Shown here piece after piece: positions 1 through 8,175 of a stretch of DNA of 35,401 nucleotides (positions within the stretch are counted from its first letter, which is position 1; every line of letters starts with the position of its first letter). The notes beneath the pieces are model-generated. The model was given only the letters and a program-made list of their open reading frames with translations. It ran no database searches and had not been told where the DNA came from. Both the position numbers and the translations under genes were made by a program. The DNA comes from Simkania negevensis (GTDB lineage: Bacteria > Chlamydiota > Chlamydiia > Chlamydiales > JAFITR01), in contig JAFITR010000001.1 of assembly GCA_017116025.1 (NCBI GenBank), forward strand, positions 1-35,401, given 5' to 3'.

Positions 1-200
1 GGGGAGACTCGAGTTTAGCAGTTTTGTCAAAAAATAATCATCTCCCCGGAGGGGCGCACGATTTCCGTAGAAAATCGCCCCCACAATCATATGTTGGTGT
101 GGTTTCTCGGGAGTCGCGCACCCCTCCGGGGTGCAAAATTTTTTACTTCTTTACCCCGGGCTGTGCTCGGGCGCAAGCTCCCTCACCTCATGACCAATTA
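1..200. repeat. GC-rich palindromic REP-like repeats at the left edge
   Basis: Bases 1-16 are one arm of a palindrome whose complete form lies at 35368-35401. Read on the minus strand, 1-30 gives CAAAACTGCTAAACTCGAG, matching the dispersed repeat tail at 16553-16572 and 26143-26160. Further in are a CCCCGGAGGGG palindrome around 53-64, a perfect hairpin GCACCCC-TCC-GGGGTGC at 118-134 followed by a run of A and T (135-144), and a CCCGGG-rich segment at 163-180. The 118-134 hairpin plus T-run could terminate transcription arriving from the left. No gene is supported here; the small open frame at 24-281 is made of repeat sequence. Confidence 0.7.
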
Positions 201-273
201 CTTTATTTACAAGAATGGATAGTCATGGGTATGCTGCGCGTGTATGCTGTGCGTGTTATGAGGTACATTAATT

Positions 274-1161
274 ATGGTTAAGCGTTCTAAGCGAGACGCT
301 TCTTTTACTACCCGTTTGATTGCGATCGTTTGGATTGTCTTGGGAGCTTTTTTTGCTGCTTTTTCGATTAAGGTGTTTTTTATTCCCAACAACCTCATCG
401 ACGGTGGCGTTGTAGGTCTTGCGATGATCGGTTCGCATCTTTTCAACAAATCGCTGCTCCCCTATCTGTTGATTTTGTTCAACCTGCCCTTTGTTTTTTT
501 GGCTTATAAACATATAGGCAAAACGCTCGTTGTTCGGATGATCATAGCCATCTTCCTTTTCTGTATCTTCCTAGTCACTTCTGAATATTTGCCTATGGAT
601 TGGGCCTATTGGGCAGACAATGAACCTTTGGAATTTATCTTTACTGGTGGTGTTGTTTTAGGTCTGGGTCTTGGTTTGATCATCAAAAACGGTGGTTGTA
701 GCGACGGCACAGAGATCTTTGCGATTATCCTCAATAAAAGGATGGGTTTTACTGTCGGCCAGGTCATTTTGACGATCAACATCCTCATCTTTGCCTTGGC
801 AGGCATTGCTTATCAGGACTGGCATACGGCGATCCAGTCGATGTTGACCTATATCGTTGCTACGAAGATCATGGACATCGTTATTGTCGGCTTTGATGAG
901 ACGAAGTCGGTGAAGGTGATCTCTGCACATTCGAAAAAAATTGCCGATGTTCTTATCCACGAATATGGGATTGGCTTGACGGTGATGTATGGCCGTGGAG
1001 GGTTTTCCAAGGAGAACAGCGAGATATTGTATATCATTGCCGAAAGATTGCAGCTGAACGAGATCAAGAATGCTGTGCATAGAGAGGATCCATACGCTTT
1101 CATTGCGGTAGAAAACATTCATGAGGTGATCAACGGCCGTGTCAGCAATATGAAACGATAG
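274..1161 (+). CDS. YitT/DUF2179-family membrane protein
   Basis: This is a polytopic inner-membrane protein of 295 residues. It has about five or six hydrophobic segments in residues 1-200, including an N-terminal FFIPNNLIDGGVVGLAMIG stretch and a GGVVLGLGLGLIIKNGGCSDG stretch, both typical of the YitT family. A soluble C-terminal domain of about 80 residues follows and matches DUF2179 (segments KSVKVIS, LTVMYGRGGFS and DPYAFIAVENIHEV). The family is widespread in bacteria but its biochemical role is unsettled; a transport or sensing role is inference. The ATG at 274 has an AGGT ribosome site about 9 nt upstream. The pkn1-like gene begins 13 nt downstream on the same strand, so the two are probably co-transcribed. 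Length is normal for the family. Confidence 0.85.
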   Translation: MVKRSKRDASFTTRLIAIVWIVLGAFFAAFSIKVFFIPNNLIDGGVVGLAMIGSHLFNKSLLPYLLILFNLPFVFLAYKHIGKTLVVRMIIAIFLFCIFLVTSEYLPMDWAYWADNEPLEFIFTGGVVLGLGLGLIIKNGGCSDGTEIFAIILNKRMGFTVGQVILTINILIFALAGIAYQDWHTAIQSMLTYIVATKIMDIVIVGFDETKSVKVISAHSKKIADVLIHEYGIGLTVMYGRGGFSKENSEILYIIAERLQLNEIKNAVHREDPYAFIAVENIHEVINGRVSNMKR

Positions 1162-1174
1162 CTGAGAGGGGAGG

Positions 1175-2755
1175 ATGGTAGTAGCGCCGCGCATAGGTTC
1201 TGTTAGGATTATTAAGGAATTAGGTAGAGACGTCTACGGCACTCTCTATTGGGCCTATGAAGGCAGGGAGAAGGTGCTGTTGCGCGTGATTGCTCCAGAG
1301 ATCTCCAATGCCGAGAATTTTTTGGTGCGTTTTGAGTTGTTAAAATCCTTGCTCCCTGCGATCAGCCATCAAAATATTGTTGAATTTGTCTCTTTGGGTA
1401 CAGCGGATAATCTCTACTATTTCACTAAGAGGCTATCTGAGGCAGACGTACGGACAACGCTGCAGGAGTTCAAGCCAGATAGCTATGCTAACTCGGGCTG
1501 GTTGAAGGCGTCTATTCTTGAACAGGTTGCTTCTGGTTTGGAGTATCTGGAGGATCTACAAGACTCTTACCATCGCACAGGGCTTGTCCATGGTCACCTG
1601 CATCCGGAGCAGATTCATCTCTTCTTTGAGAAAGAAGAGAGGCCGTCCAGGAATATCGTTGCTAAGATCGATGGTTTTGGCGAACCCTTCCTCTTTTACG
1701 GCGAAGAGGAGTACGCCTTGCTTGTTCATACCATGGCATATTCGCAGCATGAATCTTCTTCGCCGTTGTTTGCTCGAGAACCTTTCCGTTCGTGGAAAGT
1801 GCGCAACAACATGACGTTGACTCACAAAGATGTACAGTACAGTTTTGGAGCTGTAGCCTCTTTCCTCCACACTGGAGCCCCTCCTTGTCGAGGCTTTACT
1901 GATGATGGTTCTTTCAGCCAAACTGACCATAGCGATCAGTGGAAAAAGATCATAACAACCTCTTGTCACGCTCCTTATGGAAGGGGGTATTCCTCTTTCG
2001 GTGATGTCGCAGCTGCTGCAACAGAGTTGCGAATAGGCTATGAAGAGAGCCATCCTGATCTGTTGAAAGCAAAAAAATATCAGCTCCCACCAGGGATGGC
2101 TCTTGTCGCTTTAGACAGTAAAGCAATCTTGGGAGCCAACGATGGATCTGTCGTTGAAAAACCTGCTTTCAAGGGCATCATTTCCCCGTTCTTTATCGAT
2201 ATTGCCCCTGTCACCTGTCAAGAGTTTACAGCGTTTATGCCTTCTTATGCCCCCAGCACCTACTCAAAGAAACCGGATTGCTCTGCTACGCTTGTTTCAA
2301 AGAAAATGGCAAAGGATTACTGCGAATGGCGCAGCAAAGAAGAGGGGCTGGCGCCAGGTTCCTACCGTTTGCCTACAGAATACGAGTGGGAGGCTGCTGT
2401 GCGTGGCGCTACAGGAGAGCAATACCCGTGGGGAGAAGAGATGGATAAGGAACGTCTCTATTGCGGCTATGGAAAAGAGTATGGGACATGCTCTGTTAAA
2501 CAATTTCCTCCGGGGCGGTTCGGACTCTATGATATGCTTGGTAATGTATGGGAATGGACGAGTTCCTTTTTTAGCCCACACCCTCTTGCCAAGGACCTTG
2601 TCAAAGGCTACAGCAGCAAGCTGTACGTTGTTAAAGGAGGATGTTGGCATACTCCGTTGCAACAGTGCCGTGCCAGTTTGCGCGCAGCTTTCCCCGAGTA
2701 TGAAAGGCGTGGTGATATCGGCTTCCGCTGCGTCCGTAGCGTGGATGTGGGATAG
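1175..2755 (+). CDS. pkn1: Pkn1-like protein: degenerate Ser/Thr kinase fused to FGE-sulfatase fold
   Basis: The 526-residue protein has a kinase-like region (about 8-290) and a C-terminal formylglycine-generating-enzyme/sulfatase-modifying-factor fold (about 307-522). This is the architecture of chlamydial Pkn1. The FGE fold is clear from RLPTEYEWEAAVRG (398-411), YPWG (417-420), GLYDMLGNVWEW (450-461), VVKGGCW (485-491) and GFRCVR. The kinase half keeps the fold but not the catalytic residues. The ATP lysine is replaced in VLLRVI (Arg37), the HRD loop reads HGHLHPEQ (139-146), and DFG is displaced as DGFGEP (166-171). In the FGE half one of the two cysteines of the active-site pair seems lost (Thr493 at its place) while Cys498 remains. 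It is therefore best read as a pseudokinase with a probably non-catalytic FGE domain, perhaps a ligand-binding or scaffold protein. The GAGAGGGGAGG site lies very close to the ATG at 1175. The symbol follows chlamydial usage and does not assert activity. Confidence 0.85.
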   Translation: MVVAPRIGSVRIIKELGRDVYGTLYWAYEGREKVLLRVIAPEISNAENFLVRFELLKSLLPAISHQNIVEFVSLGTADNLYYFTKRLSEADVRTTLQEFKPDSYANSGWLKASILEQVASGLEYLEDLQDSYHRTGLVHGHLHPEQIHLFFEKEERPSRNIVAKIDGFGEPFLFYGEEEYALLVHTMAYSQHESSSPLFAREPFRSWKVRNNMTLTHKDVQYSFGAVASFLHTGAPPCRGFTDDGSFSQTDHSDQWKKIITTSCHAPYGRGYSSFGDVAAAATELRIGYEESHPDLLKAKKYQLPPGMALVALDSKAILGANDGSVVEKPAFKGIISPFFIDIAPVTCQEFTAFMPSYAPSTYSKKPDCSATLVSKKMAKDYCEWRSKEEGLAPGSYRLPTEYEWEAAVRGATGEQYPWGEEMDKERLYCGYGKEYGTCSVKQFPPGRFGLYDMLGNVWEWTSSFFSPHPLAKDLVKGYSSKLYVVKGGCWHTPLQQCRASLRAAFPEYERRGDIGFRCVRSVDVG

Positions 2756-2772
2756 GTTTAGGTAGCCACGAG

Positions 2773-2918
2773 AGGAACAAGATCTGCAGGATCGTCAAGA
2801 TTCACAGGATCGCTACTTATGAGACAGAGAAAAAACAAAACATAAAAAAATAATATTTACTGAGTACCTCACAAGTAGCGATCCTGTGAATCTTGACGAT
2901 CTTGCAGATCTTGTTCCT
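2773..2918. repeat. Long hairpin 1 (period-9 arms, GATC-rich)
   Basis: The 51-bp arms at 2773-2823 and 2868-2918 are inverted copies with two mismatches, separated by a 44-nt A-rich loop. Each arm is a run of 9-nt units of the form CARGATNNN. The element lies between the convergent ends of pkn1 and ubiX and could act as a bidirectional terminator or RNA-processing site. It is followed by a CTCGTTAACC motif at 2927-2936 that recurs at the ends of the other long hairpins. A closely related copy sits at 8006-8154 in the opposite loop orientation. Confidence 0.92.
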
Positions 2919-2963
2919 TCCGGTGTCTCGTTAACCGTCTTCGCGTTAAGCTCCGCTGCCTCG

Positions 2964-3557
2964 TTAACCGGATTTCCAGCGGGGGTAGTCGACGTTGTCC
3001 AGTTTTAAGGCTTCTAGGGCTTTGCCAACAATGAAGTCTTCGGCATCGGAAAGGGTTTTTGGCTTCATGTACCAGGCGGGTACAGGAGGTACAATCACTC
3101 CTCCTAGCCGGGCAACAGTGAGCATGTTCTGCAGGTGGAGTTCAGACAGGGGGGCTTCTCTGGGGACGAGAACGAGGGGCCTTCTTTCTTTGAGGGAGAC
3201 ATCGCAAGCACGTCGGAGCAGGTTGTCGGCGATACCGCAAGCAACAGCGGCGAGGGTGGTCATGCTGCACGGTACAACAAGCATACCGTAGGCGGGGTAG
3301 GAGCCGCTGGCGATAGGAGCTCCGAAGTCTTGGATGTGGTATGTTGTGATTGCTTTCCTTTCTTCTGCGGTAAAAGAGAGGTCACAAAAAACTTCGGGTC
3401 CGCGGCATGGTATATCGAGCTCATATACCGTTGTACAGCATGCGGCTTGCGTCATGACAAGGCAGACGTCGTGGTCCATGGCGATGAGCTTACGGACAGC
3501 TTTTTGCGCTAGGACAATACCTGAAGCTCCGGAGATACCTACGATAATACGTGTCAC
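2964..3557 (-). CDS. ubiX: UbiX-type flavin prenyltransferase
   Basis: This is a 197-residue protein of the UbiX/Pad1 flavin prenyltransferase family, which makes prenylated FMN, the cofactor of UbiD-type decarboxylases in quinone synthesis. Visible landmarks are the N-terminal IIVGISGASG FMN-binding loop, VVPCSMTTLAAVACGIADNL, and LVLVPREAPLSELHLQNM with its conserved R-E. The start is a GTG at 3557, chosen because the protein then begins V/M-TRIIVGISGASG at the usual place, AGGAG lies 7 nt upstream, and the GTGA overlaps the ubiA stop codon. Earlier in-frame starts up to 3689 would lie inside ubiA. The overlap implies translational coupling with ubiA. In chlamydiae that make menaquinone by the futalosine route, this protein would serve that pathway; this is inferred from the family. 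Confidence 0.93.
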   Translation of the reverse strand: MTRIIVGISGASGIVLAQKAVRKLIAMDHDVCLVMTQAACCTTVYELDIPCRGPEVFCDLSFTAEERKAITTYHIQDFGAPIASGSYPAYGMLVVPCSMTTLAAVACGIADNLLRRACDVSLKERRPLVLVPREAPLSELHLQNMLTVARLGGVIVPPVPAWYMKPKTLSDAEDFIVGKALEALKLDNVDYPRWKSG

Positions 3558-4414
3558 AGGAGTGCTCCTATGCAGATGATAAAGGCTGATACTCCCACCA
3601 GAGTGTTGCAGCGGAAAAAGAATCTCCCCACTTCGTAGGAATGGAGAGAGAGTTTCCAGTGCATATAGAGAAAGATTGTGGCGATACACCCTACACCGAC
3701 TAGATAGATGATGGCGTGGGAGAGAAAAAAGGAGAGGGCAACGAGGCAGGTGATGGAGGCGATGTGTAGTAGTCGGACGAACGTCATGCTTTTTTCAATC
3801 CCTAGGACGACAGGCAAGCTGACCAACCCTCTTTTTTTGTCGAAAGAGAGGTCTTGCATTTGGTAGACGATGTCTGTTCCTGCGAAAAGGGTGAGGGCGG
3901 CAAGGCCGAGGAAAACGGGAGGCCACGCCCAGACTCCCGTGATCGCTATCCAAGCACAGATGGGCACAAAAAATTGAATCGCTCCCAAGACGAAGTGGCA
4001 CAAGGAGGTGAAGCGTTTGGTATAGGAGTAGCCGATGAGAAGGAGTAGTAGTAGTGGGGAGAGGAGGAGGATGGGCATGTTGATCAAGCCGCAGGTAACG
4101 ACAAAGCCGGCCGCTGCTGTCCAAGCTAATACCCCCACTTGTAAAGGCGTTGCTTCTCCAGAGGGAAGGACACGCATACGCGTGCGCGGATTATCACCAT
4201 CAATTTTTCGGTCAATCAATCGGTTGAAAGACATCCCTGCTGTCCGTGCAAAGAAAAAGGCGAGGACGATAAAAAGCCATTGGAGTGGACCAAACGCCAG
4301 GAGGGGGGTGTTGGGTATGGCGAGAGGGAGTATGGCGCCTGCAAAAGCCCACGGCAGGCCGAACAGCGTTTGTTCAAGCAAGATCAGTCTCCTGAATGTC
4401 TTCCAGACAATCAC
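3554..4414 (-). CDS. ubiA: UbiA-family polyprenyltransferase (UbiA/MqnP type)
   Basis: This 286-residue integral membrane enzyme of the UbiA superfamily attaches a polyprenyl chain to an aromatic quinone precursor. The first Asp-rich motif is seen as FNRLIDRKIDGDNPRTR, and the second as DIVYQMQDLSFDKKRG followed by LVSLPVVLG. About eight hydrophobic helices surround them. The substrate cannot be decided from sequence: 4-hydroxybenzoate in ubiquinone makers, or the futalosine-pathway naphthoate derivative (MqnP role) in menaquinone makers, which fits chlamydiae better. The gene is first in a two-gene unit with ubiX, overlapping by 4 nt. In Chlamydia, surE, ubiA and ubiX are close neighbours; here surE lies about 8 kb away. 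Upstream lies a repeat region without an obvious promoter. Confidence 0.92.
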   Translation of the reverse strand: MIVWKTFRRLILLEQTLFGLPWAFAGAILPLAIPNTPLLAFGPLQWLFIVLAFFFARTAGMSFNRLIDRKIDGDNPRTRMRVLPSGEATPLQVGVLAWTAAAGFVVTCGLINMPILLLSPLLLLLLIGYSYTKRFTSLCHFVLGAIQFFVPICAWIAITGVWAWPPVFLGLAALTLFAGTDIVYQMQDLSFDKKRGLVSLPVVLGIEKSMTFVRLLHIASITCLVALSFFLSHAIIYLVGVGCIATIFLYMHWKLSLHSYEVGRFFFRCNTLVGVSAFIICIGALL

Positions 4415-4826
4415 TGCACACGCTCCTCTTAGTTAGTCAAGCAGGATAGGCAACGGAGGTTTAATAGGCAACGGGAGGTTAACGCGAATAACAAAAAAAC
4501 ATAAACGCGAAGAGCGCGAAGAAACGCGAAGACGATTAACGAGACAGCGGGAGGAAACGCAAAGACGCGGAGAGCGCAAAGAAACGCAGAGAAAAAACAA
4601 AATATAAAAAAAATAATAAAGACAAGAAATTTATTATAGTATTTTCTGTTTCTGTTTGCTCTACCTATTTTTAACATAAGATATGAATATGTTTTCTCTG
4701 CGTTTCTTTGCGCTCTCCGCGTCTTTGCGTTTCCTCCCGCTGCCTCGTTAACCTCCGCGGTTTGCATTTAGATTCGCCGATGTGGTAACTTATTCAACCC
4801 ATTTTGTAGAAGAGGTTAATAGGGAT
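4415..4826. other. Intergenic region holding period-9 repeats
   Basis: No gene is supported here. From about 4480 to 4535 there is a half-element of repeated ACGCGAAG-like units. It is followed by long hairpin 2 (4536-4751), then a short leader before proS. Open frames on the minus strand in this stretch are translations of the hairpin arms and give low-complexity hydrophobic peptides. A proS promoter must lie within or just after the hairpin, but I see no convincing -35/-10 pair. Confidence 0.7.
4536..4751. repeat. Long hairpin 2 (ACGCRRAG-type arms)
   Basis: The 60-bp arms at 4536-4595 and 4692-4751 are inverted copies with one mismatch, around a 96-nt loop. The outer ends read TTAACGAG(A/G)CAGCGG and the arms are tandem 8-10 nt units such as AACGCAAAG, ACGCGGAG and CGCAAAG. 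The loop begins with the same AGAGAAAAAACAAAA(T/C)AT run as the loops of hairpins 1 and 3, although the arm sequence is unrelated to theirs. It sits between the divergent ubiA and proS genes. Confidence 0.93.
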
Positions 4827-6548
4827 ATGCGTTTTTCGAAGCTGTTTTTTCATACGTACAAAAATGCTCCTGCTGATGCAGACGTCCCTTCGCACCGTCT
4901 GCTCGAAAGGGGCGGCTACATCCGCCGTTTGGGTCGAGGTTTGTACGGCTACACTCCTTTGATGTGGAGGGTGTTGGGCAAGTTGAAGGAGCTGATTCGC
5001 CAAGAGATTGACAAGAGGGGAGGGCAGGAGATTCGTCTGCCGCAGCTACAGCCTGCAGAGCTGTGGAGGCGTTCGGGCCGTTGGGACGAATACCGTGCGG
5101 AGAAGCTGCTCTACTCATTAGAAGACCGCGAAGGAAATGAGATGTGTATCGCTCCTACTCATGAGGAGGCGGTGACGGAGTTTGTCAATAACTGGCTGAC
5201 GAGTTACAAGCAGCTTCCTCTTATCCTCTACCAAATTGCGGAGAAGTTCCGCGATGAGATCCGTCCTCGCTTTGGCTTGATGCGTGCCAAGGAATTCCTC
5301 ATGAAGGATGCATACTCCTTCTGTCGGACAGAAGAGTCGTTGGATGAGCAGTATGGGTCGATGCGTGAGGCGTATATTGCCATCATGGAACGCCTCGGCT
5401 TGCACTACGTCATCGTTAAAGCGGAAGGGGGCAAGATAGGAAAAGGGAAGTCGGAAGAGTTTCAAGTTGTTGCTGATGTTGGAGAAGATACCATCTTGAC
5501 GTGTGGGAAATTTGCTTCCAATGTGGAGGCTGCAGTCTCTCTCCTTGCTCCCTACCCTTACGACAAGGCATTCAAGGAAATCGCCCTGATCGACACGCCA
5601 GGGATTGGTAGTATCGAAGATCTTGTTCAGCCGACAGGTCTTGCTAAACAGCAGATGCTTAAGACGTTAGTCTATCGATTGAGCTATTCAGATCGCGTGG
5701 ATTTTATCGCTATCGGTTTGAGAGGGGATCGGCAAATTAATGAAGCGAAAGTGGCCAGAGAGTTTGCTCCACTTGAGTTGAGATTGGCAAGCGAGGAGGA
5801 GGTAAAGAAGTTGACGGGGGCTTCTACAGGCTTCGCTGGCCCTATTGGTCTTGAGATTCCATTCTACGCCGACCGGTCGGTGGAGCCGATGACAAACTTC
5901 CTCTGTGGTGCCAATCAGGACGACAAACATCACATCAACGTCAATTGGGGTAGGGATTGCCCAATGCCAAAACTAGATGATTTTCTCTTGGCCGAAGAGG
6001 GAGACTTATGCCCAGAGATGCCTGGTTCTACATATGCCCTGAAGCGTGGTATCGAGGTTGGACATATTTTTAACTTGGGATCAAAATACTCCGTCCAGAT
6101 GGACGTCGGCTACCAAGATGAGAATGGAAAGAAGAAACCGTTTCTTATGGGCTGTTATGGCATTGGTGTAGGCAGACTTGCCCAGGCATGCGTAGAGCAA
6201 AATTATGACGATAGAGGCATCGTATGGCCGCCTGCTATTGCTCCCTATACCGTGAATATCATCCCTTCAAATCCGAAGAATGAACTTCTTTACAATACAG
6301 CAGAATCGCTTTATCTCGAATGTCAAGAGGCGGGGATAGAGGTGCTTTTTGACGATCGCGACGAGAGGATGGGTTTCAAGCTCAAAGATAGCGACCTTAT
6401 CGGGATCCCTCTCAAGGTGATTGTCGGCAAAGCGTTTGAAAAGGAAGGGAAAGTTGAAGTGGAGCCACGTCAGGGAGAGAAGCTTTTTCTTCTTCTGGAT
6501 GAAGTTCTTCCCTGGCTCAAAAGAGAGGGGGGGGGTGATGTCGAGTAG
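4827..6548 (+). CDS. proS: Prolyl-tRNA synthetase (class II)
   Basis: This enzyme charges tRNA-Pro with proline. The protein is about 573 residues with the bacterial-type class II core. Visible features are RGGQEIRLPQLQPAELW, the motif-2 region FRDEIRPRFGLMRAKEFLMKDAYSF, GKGKSEEFQVV at the edge of the inserted editing (INS) domain, and a C-terminal anticodon-binding domain with DDRDERMGFKLKDSDLIGIP. The ATG at 4827 is preferred because chlamydial ProS proteins start MR-S-LF at this point; an in-frame GTG at 4782 would add 15 unconserved residues. The ribosome site is weak (AGGG 4 nt before, or AGAGG about 13 nt before). The 3' end overlaps the cysS start by 11 nt, so the two synthetases form a coupled unit. 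Confidence 0.95.
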   Translation: MRFSKLFFHTYKNAPADADVPSHRLLERGGYIRRLGRGLYGYTPLMWRVLGKLKELIRQEIDKRGGQEIRLPQLQPAELWRRSGRWDEYRAEKLLYSLEDREGNEMCIAPTHEEAVTEFVNNWLTSYKQLPLILYQIAEKFRDEIRPRFGLMRAKEFLMKDAYSFCRTEESLDEQYGSMREAYIAIMERLGLHYVIVKAEGGKIGKGKSEEFQVVADVGEDTILTCGKFASNVEAAVSLLAPYPYDKAFKEIALIDTPGIGSIEDLVQPTGLAKQQMLKTLVYRLSYSDRVDFIAIGLRGDRQINEAKVAREFAPLELRLASEEEVKKLTGASTGFAGPIGLEIPFYADRSVEPMTNFLCGANQDDKHHINVNWGRDCPMPKLDDFLLAEEGDLCPEMPGSTYALKRGIEVGHIFNLGSKYSVQMDVGYQDENGKKKPFLMGCYGIGVGRLAQACVEQNYDDRGIVWPPAIAPYTVNIIPSNPKNELLYNTAESLYLECQEAGIEVLFDDRDERMGFKLKDSDLIGIPLKVIVGKAFEKEGKVEVEPRQGEKLFLLLDEVLPWLKREGGGDVE

Positions 6549-7962
6549 TGAGCTCGCTTTATACAACACAGAAAAGAGGAAGAAGGAGCTATTTAAGCCG
6601 TTAGAAGCGGGCTGTGTGAAGATGTATACATGCGGCCCTACTGTCTACGACGTTGCTCACATCGGCAACTTTCGTACCTACCTCTTTGAAGATATTTTGC
6701 GTAGGGCGCTCAAATTCTTTGGTATGGCTGTCACTCATGTGATGAACATCACCGATGTTGACGACAAAACAATACGGGCTGCTGTGGCAAAAGGAGTATC
6801 CCTTCAAGAGTATACAGAGCCCTATATACGCTCGTTTTTTGAAGATCTCGATGCTCTCAACATCGAACGCGCTGAACACTATCCAAAGGCGACGGACTAC
6901 ATCTCACAGATGATAGAGATGATAGAGACATTGATGGACAAGGGACTCGCGTATAAGAGCGACGACGGTAGCGTATACTTTGCTATCCGCCGTTTCCCCC
7001 GCTACGGCTGCCTTTCTCATCTCGATATGGATGAACTGCTGGAGGGTGGCTCTATGCGCGTCCATAGCGATGAATACGATAAAGAAAATGCCTCCGACTT
7101 TGTCTTGTGGAAAACGTATGACGCTGAGCGTGATGGCGGGGTTTATTGGGAAAGCCCTTTTGGCCCAGGACGTCCTGGGTGGCATCTGGAGTGTTCGGCA
7201 ATGGCGACGAGCTTGTTAGGAGATACTTTCGATATTCACTGCGGCGGAGTAGACAATATCTTCCCCCATCACGAGAACGAGATTGCACAATCTGAAGGGT
7301 GCACAGGTAAACGCTTTGTCAATTACTGGATGCATTCTGAACATCTCGTTGTTAACAACAAGAAGATGTCCAAGAGCCTAGGCAACTTCTTTACCCTACG
7401 TGACCTCCTATCTAAAGGATATGACGGCCTTGTTGTACGGTATGCTTTGTTTCAGTCACATTACAAGTCGCAGCTCAACTTCACCATCGATGGATTGGAT
7501 GCAGCACGCGCCTCTCTAGAGCGCTTACAGGATTTCATCCATAGGTTGCAAACAGTGCGCAATGATGTCACAACTGAACACCTTTTTCCCCTAATCGCTA
7601 AAGCGAAAAAAGAGTTTTCCCAAGGCCTTGCCGATGACCTTAACACCCCTGAGGCGTTGGCCGCGTTGTTTGACTTCGTTAAAGAAGTCAATATCCTGTG
7701 CGATGAGGGTAAGGTGAGCACAACAGAAGCTAAGGCAGCTCTTGGAATGCTACAGGAGATAAACAGCGTCTTGGGATTCCTCGCTTTTAAAGAAGATGAG
7801 AATGAAGGCGTTCCACAAGATGTCATTGATGCTGTTGCTGCCAGAGAACAAGCACGTAAAACTAAAAATTGGGCAGAAGCTGACGAGCTGCGGAATTTTG
7901 TGCTGAAAAAGGGCTACCTCATCGAAGACTCCCCCAAAGGCGCACGCATCAAAAAGCTTTAA
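6538..7962 (+). CDS. cysS: Cysteinyl-tRNA synthetase (class I)
   Basis: This enzyme charges tRNA-Cys. The 474-residue protein has the class I signature HIGN (41-44) preceded by the zinc-ligand cysteine in YTCGPTVYDVA. Further zinc-site residues appear in WHLECSAMA and HCGGVDNIFPHHENE, and KKMSKSLGNFF (KMSKS near 276-280) is present, followed by the helical anticodon-binding region. The ATG at 6538 is chosen because GAGAGGGGGGG lies immediately upstream and the protein then starts at the family's usual N-terminus. The open frame continues upstream to 6421 but that part is inside proS. Length is typical. The gene ends just before long hairpin 3 and converges on lysS. Confidence 0.95.
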   Translation: MSSSELALYNTEKRKKELFKPLEAGCVKMYTCGPTVYDVAHIGNFRTYLFEDILRRALKFFGMAVTHVMNITDVDDKTIRAAVAKGVSLQEYTEPYIRSFFEDLDALNIERAEHYPKATDYISQMIEMIETLMDKGLAYKSDDGSVYFAIRRFPRYGCLSHLDMDELLEGGSMRVHSDEYDKENASDFVLWKTYDAERDGGVYWESPFGPGRPGWHLECSAMATSLLGDTFDIHCGGVDNIFPHHENEIAQSEGCTGKRFVNYWMHSEHLVVNNKKMSKSLGNFFTLRDLLSKGYDGLVVRYALFQSHYKSQLNFTIDGLDAARASLERLQDFIHRLQTVRNDVTTEHLFPLIAKAKKEFSQGLADDLNTPEALAALFDFVKEVNILCDEGKVSTTEAKAALGMLQEINSVLGFLAFKEDENEGVPQDVIDAVAAREQARKTKNWAEADELRNFVLKKGYLIEDSPKGARIKKL

Positions 7963-8175
7963 GGTTAACGAGGCATCGGAAGGAACAAGATTCATAGGCA
8001 GCGGAAAGGAACAAGATCTGCAAGATCGTCAAGATTTACAGGATCGCTACTTGTGAGGCAATCAGTATATATTATTTTTTTTATGTTTTGTTTTTTCTCT
8101 GCCTTATAAGTAGCGATCCTGTAAATCTTGACGATCTTGCAGATCTTGTTCCTTCCGGTGTCTCGTTAACCGCCG
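7963..8175. repeat. Long hairpin 3 (period-9 arms, GATC-rich) with duplicated border
   Basis: The 54-bp arms at 8006-8059 and 8101-8154 are inverted copies with two mismatches around a 41-nt T-rich loop. Arms are four 9-nt units of the form CARGATNNN. They differ from hairpin 1 by a C-to-T change present in both arms (AAGATTTACAGG against AAGATTCACAGG), so the pairing is kept. The loop is the reverse complement of the hairpin 1 loop. The border GGTTAACGAGGCATCGGAAGGAACAAG begins near 7963 and is partly repeated at 8001-8015; the right border reads CTCGTTAACCG at 8162-8172. It lies between the convergent ends of cysS and lysS. Confidence 0.93.

Noticed and set aside
658..1194. 178-aa minus-strand frame opposite the YitT-family gene
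   Set aside because: It shows no recognisable motif and overlaps completely with a clear membrane-protein gene.
2142..2765. 207-aa plus-strand frame inside pkn1
   Set aside because: It is a shadow of the Pkn1-like gene, whose FGE motifs are unmistakable in the other frame.
4429..4767. Minus-strand 112-aa frame with repeated hydrophobic FALRVFAFPP-like peptide
   Set aside because: It is a translation of the long hairpin arms and loop at 4480-4751; there is no ribosome site and no independent coding signal.
6421..6537. 39-residue N-terminal extension of cysS
   Set aside because: It lies inside proS in another frame, and the extension is not part of the CysRS family N-terminus.
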